Part shown: positions 55,201-64,000 of the stretch, one piece after another
How the letters are laid out: the number at the start of each line of letters is the position of its first letter
Numbering within the stretch: position 1 is the stretch's first letter
NCBI RefSeq assembly: GCF_017599305.1
Contig: NZ_JAGFWR010000006.1
Coordinates: 62,001-126,000, forward strand
From: Micromonospora antibiotica
Lineage (GTDB): Bacteria > Actinomycetota > Actinomycetes > Mycobacteriales > Micromonosporaceae
Direction: 5' to 3'
DNA length: 64,000 nt
The notes under the pieces: generated by a model
Told to the model about the DNA's origin: nothing
Seen by the model: the letters and a program-made list of their open reading frames with translations, nothing else
Databases searched by the model: none
Made by a program: the position numbers and the translations under genes

Positions 55201-56533
55201 CGCTGATCCCGAACGACGACACCCCCGCCCGCCGACGGCCCTCCGCCGTCCACGGCCTCGACCCGGTCACCACCTGCACCGCACCCGACGACCAGTCCAC
55301 GAACCCCGACGGCTCGGCCACGTGCAACGACCCCGGCACCACCCCCGCCCGCATCGCCGACACCATCTTGATCACCCCGGCGACACCCGCCGCCGCCTGC
55401 GCATGACCGATGTTCGACTTCACCGACCCCAACCACAACGGCACCGACCGACCCTGCCCGTACGTCGCCAACAACGCCTGCGCCTCGATCGGGTCACCCA
55501 ACCGGGTGCCGGTGCCGTGACCCTCCACCACCTGCACGTCCGTCGGGGTCAGGCCGGCGGATTCGAGGGCCTGCCGGATGACGGCGCGTTGGGCGGGGCC
55601 GTTGGGTGCGGTGAGCCCGTTCGACGGACCGTCCTGGTTGATCGCGGAACCCCGGACGACGGCGAGCACCGGGTGGCCGTGACGGCGGGCGTCGGAGAGC
55701 TTCTCCAGCAGCAGCATGCCGGCGCCCTCGGCCCAGCCGACCCCGTCGGCGGCGGCCGAGTACGACTTGGCCCGGCCGTCCGGGGCCAACCCCCGCTGCC
55801 GGCTGAACTCGACGAACGTGCCGGGGCTCGCCATCACGGTGACGCCACCGGCGAGGGCCAGCGTGCACTCCCCGGCACGCAGCGACCGGGCGGCGAGGTG
55901 CAGGGCGACCAGGGACGACGAGCAGGCGGTGTCGACGGTGACGGCGGGACCGGTCAGGCCGAAGGTGTAGGCGATCCGGCCGGAGGCGACACTGCCGGCG
56001 CTGCCGGTCAGCAGGTAGCCCTCGAACTCCTCGGGGACGTCGCGGACCCGCAGGCCGTAGTCGCCGTACATGATGCCGGTGAACACCCCGACCGGGGTAC
56101 GCCGCACCGAGGCGGGGAGGATGCCGGCCCGTTCGAACGCCTCCCAGGTGATCTCCAGCAGGAGCCGCTGCTGCGGGTCGACGCCGAGCGCCTCCCGGGG
56201 GCTCATCCCGAAGAAGGCGGGGTCGAAGGCGGCGGCGTCGTGCAGGAAGCCACCCTCGTGGGCGTAGCTGTGGCCGGCCCGTTCCGGGTCGGGATCGTAG
56301 AGGTCCGCCGGCCAGCCCCGGTCGGTGGGGAAGTCGGAGATGGCGTCCCGGCCCTCGGCGACCAGGTCCCACAGGTCCTCCGGGGAGCCGACCCCACCCG
56401 GGTAGCGGCAGGCCATCCCGACGATGGCGATGGGTTCCCGGTCCCGTTCGGTCAGCTCGGTCAGCCGCTGCCGGGCCTTGTACAGGTCGGCGCTGACCTT
56501 CTTGAAGTATCCGAGCAGCTTCTCGTCGGCCAT
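46277..56533 (-). CDS. Type I PKS, two modules KS-AT-DH-KR-ACP and KS-AT-DH0-KR-ACP
   Basis: 3418 residues from ATG 56531-56533. Docking helix 1-32 ([20 protein letters not shown]). Module 1: KS 33-460 (Cys about 202), AT (GHSIGE about 669, HAFH: malonyl), DH about 920-1190 (catalytic His in [11 protein letters not shown] about 956, Asp in [10 protein letters not shown] about 1124), KR about 1200-1590 ([19 protein letters not shown] type; NYAAANAF), ACP Ser about 1670 ([11 protein letters not shown]). Module 2: KS 1730-2155 (Cys about 1897), AT (GHSIGE about 2378, HAFH), a shortened DH at about 2620-2790 lacking both catalytic motifs, KR about 2800-3240 ([18 protein letters not shown]), ACP Ser about 3301 ([11 protein letters not shown]), C-terminal docking tail. 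Predicted: one double bond, then one hydroxyl, both on acetate units. Confidence 0.95.
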   Translation of the reverse strand: MADEKLLGYFKKVSADLYKARQRLTELTERDREPIAIVGMACRYPGGVGSPEDLWDLVAEGRDAISDFPTDRGWPADLYDPDPERAGHSYAHEGGFLHDAAAFDPAFFGMSPREALGVDPQQRLLLEITWEAFERAGILPASVRRTPVGVFTGIMYGDYGLRVRDVPEEFEGYLLTGSAGSVASGRIAYTFGLTGPAVTVDTACSSSLVALHLAARSLRAGECTLALAGGVTVMASPGTFVEFSRQRGLAPDGRAKSYSAAADGVGWAEGAGMLLLEKLSDARRHGHPVLAVVRGSAINQDGPSNGLTAPNGPAQRAVIRQALESAGLTPTDVQVVEGHGTGTRLGDPIEAQALLATYGQGRSVPLWLGSVKSNIGHAQAAAGVAGVIKMVSAMRAGVVPGSLHVAEPSGFVDWSSGAVQVVTGSRPWTAEGRRRAGVSSFGISGTNAHVILEEPPAVTDPPPDGSPAGAGPSAGATGGSDAVLVTPWPVSARTTAGVRDLVERLRPWSAAADPTVPAADVGWSLVSTRTVFDDRAVLLDGDVVADSASVPPELRWSAAVPPAGDAEPSSPAGTDVDSRVVASGLGVVFGGQGGQRVGMGVGLCGVFPVFASVFDEVCGLLGGDVREAISSGVGLDGTGVAQRALFAVEVALFRLVESWGVRPAVLVGHSIGEIAAAHVSGVLSLSDAVALVSARARLMAALPVGGAMVSLRASADAVEPFLSGDVVVAAVNGPSAVVIAGPERETLRAADAVAAALGVRQRRLSVSHAFHSPLMEPMLDEFRTVVEGLSFHPARIPVVSTVTGQVGDLADPEYWVRQVREPVRFHDAIEAAGPRSWCELSADGGLSSLLTDGIPMLRPGADEAVSAVTGLAQVWVRGHEVDWRGYYGGGKVVDLPTYPFQRQRYWLDAGAGRGDVTSAGLRSAGHPLLGATVELAAGDGVLLTGRVSLRTHPWLADHALLDTVLLPGTAFVDLVLRAGDHLGVSVVDELTIAAPLVLTDEPVEIQVAVSAPDPDGRRPVTVHSRPHTTGGEDPAWTTHAEGLLTAAPPTTPTGQETWPPPGSREVDVTHAYPRLAEDGHRYGPAFRGLRRLWHLGDEILAEVGLPADRHADADAFVLHPALLDACLHPLLRGVLDDTRPGGLPFSWSDVQVHRGGATTLRVRLREQSTGSLTLTGYDESGAPVVTVGGLLSRPVSAEALRSAGRPHQEHLYERVAVPVPAPPVAAPAPAFDAGPAPVACHHLTVDPGHPDLAGRTHAAVAAALALVRTLLTDAYADTRVVVAGERVADDPALAAAWGLLRSTQTENPGRLVLVDTDDPATVPTVAAGLAAGDEPEVSVRAGTWTAARLARVATPTAGPVCLPGPVLVTGGTGGLGALVARHLVTTHGVRELVLASRRGAGAPGTGELVAELTGLGVTVSVAAVDVADRDDLARLLDSHPVRSVVHTAGVLDDAVVGALTDEQLTRVLRPKVDAACHLHELTADRDLDAFVLYSSSAAVFGGPGQANYAAANAFLDALAAHRRARGLPALSLGWGLWQQDGGITAALTTADRDRITRAGMTPLDRAEGMALFDTAVTLAAATGHPHLVPMRMDLPRITGEPPAVLRGLVRRPARRAVAAADPTAVFAGQRGAELTAALLQVVRERVAGVLGHSGVDAVPADRPFTELGFDSLTAVELRNALATATGLRLPAGLVFDHPTPSAVATWLTTKIAGAPAPAPVATPVRTHDDPVVIVGMACRLPGGVRSPEDLWRVVAEGTDAIGDFPTDRGWDLDHLYHPDPDHPGTTYATQGGFVDGIADFDPALFGISPREALAMDPQQRLLLETSWEAFERAGIPPLAARGSRTGVFVGVSSQDHGSLLATVPEFEGQLLTGSANSVASGRLAYHLGLVGPVLTLDTACSSSLVALHLAANALRAGECDLALAGGALLMSTPTLFVEFSRQGGLSPDGRCKAFSADADGTGWAEGAGMLLVERLSDARRHGHPVLAVVRGSAVNSDGASNGLTAPSGPSQERVIRQALAVAGLSVSDVQVVEGHGTGTRLGDPIEAEALLATYGQDRSEPLWLGSVKSNIGHTQHAAGAAGVIKMVLAMRHATVPGSLHVAEPSGFVDWSSGAVEVLRESRKWTVAEGGRRRAGVSSFGISGTNAHIIVEEPPPVEVGGPAAATGSPVPVTPWPVSARTAAGVQEVVGQLSLTAVGPADGTGSDGGPSGSTVGGGVSAVDVGWSLASTRSVFAERAVLLDGVVVADSASLAPGVRALASGAVPASTLSPVAGSPSDGAESSAGVPSGVVPAGLGLVFGGQGGQRVGMGSGLYRAFPVFASVFDEVCDLSGGDVQEAISSGVGLDETGVAQRALFAVEVALFRLVESWGVRPAVLVGHSIGEIAAAHVSGVLSLSDAVTLVSARARLMAALPAGGAMVSLRASVDAVRPFLSGDVVVAAVNGPSAVVIAGPEQQTLQVAETAATTLGVRHRRLSVSHAFHSPLMEPMLDEFRAVVEGLSFGPARIAVVSTVTGQVGGLGEPGYWVRQVREPVLFHAAIEAAGPRSWWELSADGGLSSLLADGIPMLRPAIDEATSAVTGLAQVWVRGHDVDWRGYYGGGRVVDLPTYPFQRQRYWLTPAPRTDVAGIGLDPVEHPLLGAAVELSDDSFVLAGVLTASALAEAGPHVVLAEAALAAARHAGVTGVAELVPEVPPEHPGPLRVTVDGVGFTIASRPNGTWVEHATGQLSAEPGDGGALPTAVLRSALDDLAPARPVRWTNLTVHRADPAVDVEIAHHDTGHVRIALVDHDGTVTTEAELELGGDAGPSVGDALFHLEDRRVPTRETGGVPGDWAVLGDDELGLLDGLDGLRRHRTLAELLGSARGRPDVLLHPLTYPDTGDPAADAHTVVQRVLKLSQHWLRDGALAPCRLVFVASGVDRDVVLATAWGLVRSAISEYPDRFGLVTLDGDRRSARAFPDALLAGTTELTATGGVVTTPTLVRSRGATPTSRRWAGPVLVTGGTGGLGALAARHLVTTHGVRRLLLVSRRGPAAPGAAELRAELLDQGAQDVTVAACDVTDRDALAELLAGTDPAHPLRAVIHTAGVLDDGVLPALTPERLDGVLAPKVDAAWHLHELTRDLDLDAFVLYSSISGLLGPPAQANYAAGNSGLDALARLRRHLGLPAVSLAWGLWAQDSGMIGTLDAHDRERVARTGVVPMTEAEGMALFDLALAHDRAVQAPVRLDPAALRAIDAPPPVLRALVRTPRRTPGEQRPATDRLAALAPADRRQAVLDLVTAQAAKVLGHADPAEVDPGRRFADLGVDSLAATQLRNAVSTAAGVPLPAGVVFDHPTPAALADFVCGLRWPDQEREDGSALAALDRLEAALRTGDAGGDEVVDRLERLLIELRPPADYDDLDTDDLDTIPVDRLYDIIDQGTEL
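54405..54631. repeat. 227-bp DNA identical to 44161-44387 (AT core of PKS2 module 1)
   Basis: It is base-identical to the PKS3 copy. The overlapping stretch 54311-54465 is also identical to 63621-63775 in PKS1. The pattern points to recent duplication or gene conversion among AT domains. Confidence 0.9.
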
Positions 56534-56588
56534 GTCGGTCTCTTCCGCCCTTGGTCGTCAGATGGGGTCGGTCGGTGTGCCCGTCGGG

Positions 56589-64000
<7,412 letters not shown>

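Overview
High-GC, C/G-ending codon usage, GTG starts, many leaderless promoters and gene families typical of actinomycetes point to a filamentous actinobacterium. A member of the Micromonosporaceae such as Micromonospora is the best guess, but it cannot be proven from this window. Positions 1-36040 look like ordinary chromosome: regulators, stress and resistance functions and central metabolism. Positions 36071-64000 are the 3' half of a modular type I polyketide synthase (PKS) gene cluster that runs off the right edge.

Layout. 1-6000: a truncated MarR regulator divergent from an FMN-reductase/acetyltransferase fusion; a VOC protein; a ThuA/Gfo-Idh-MocA sugar pair; a TetR regulator divergent from a flavin monooxygenase. 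6083-16140: three two-component systems (two NarL type, one OmpR type) with a DUF2306 membrane protein, a PmtA-like methyltransferase, a DedA protein, a DinB protein and a small lipoprotein. 16198-22558: a rifampin-phosphotransferase-like enzyme with its TetR regulator, a secreted protein, a hypothetical protein, and an SDR divergent from an XRE regulator. 22546-26329: class Ia ribonucleotide reductase nrdAB behind two NrdR boxes and a cobalamin riboswitch. 26391-31275 (minus strand): secreted PIG-L deacetylase, an ABC-F protein with a leader peptide, and a GH43 glycosidase. 31540-36040: the glyoxylate shunt operon aceA-aceB divergent from its probable RamB/ScfR-type regulator.

PKS cluster (all minus strand, so biosynthesis runs right to left). 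PKS1 (partial: AT-KR0-ACP, then KS-AT-DH-KR-ACP), PKS2 (KS-AT-DH-KR-ACP and KS-AT-DH0-KR-ACP), PKS3 (KS-AT-KR-ACP), PKS4 (KS-AT-ACP-TE), then a P450, an NTF2-like protein and an unrecognised 133-residue protein. Every AT carries malonyl-type motifs. The colinear reading of the visible modules is an unbranched chain end: 3-oxo, 5- and 7-hydroxy, an 8,10-diene and a 13-keto group. Stop/start overlaps or short gaps link the genes. The two small proteins and the P450 are the likely post-PKS tailoring or cyclisation set.

Most notable non-gene structure: the symmetric leaderless divergent promoter at 323-369; the shared CCCCTACTTTCGT-type sites about 65-70 bp ahead of leaderless starts; the two operators ahead of the phosphotransferase gene; the NrdR-plus-B12 double control of nrdAB; the ABC-F leader; and near-identical DNA blocks with shifted codon usage in four AT domains.
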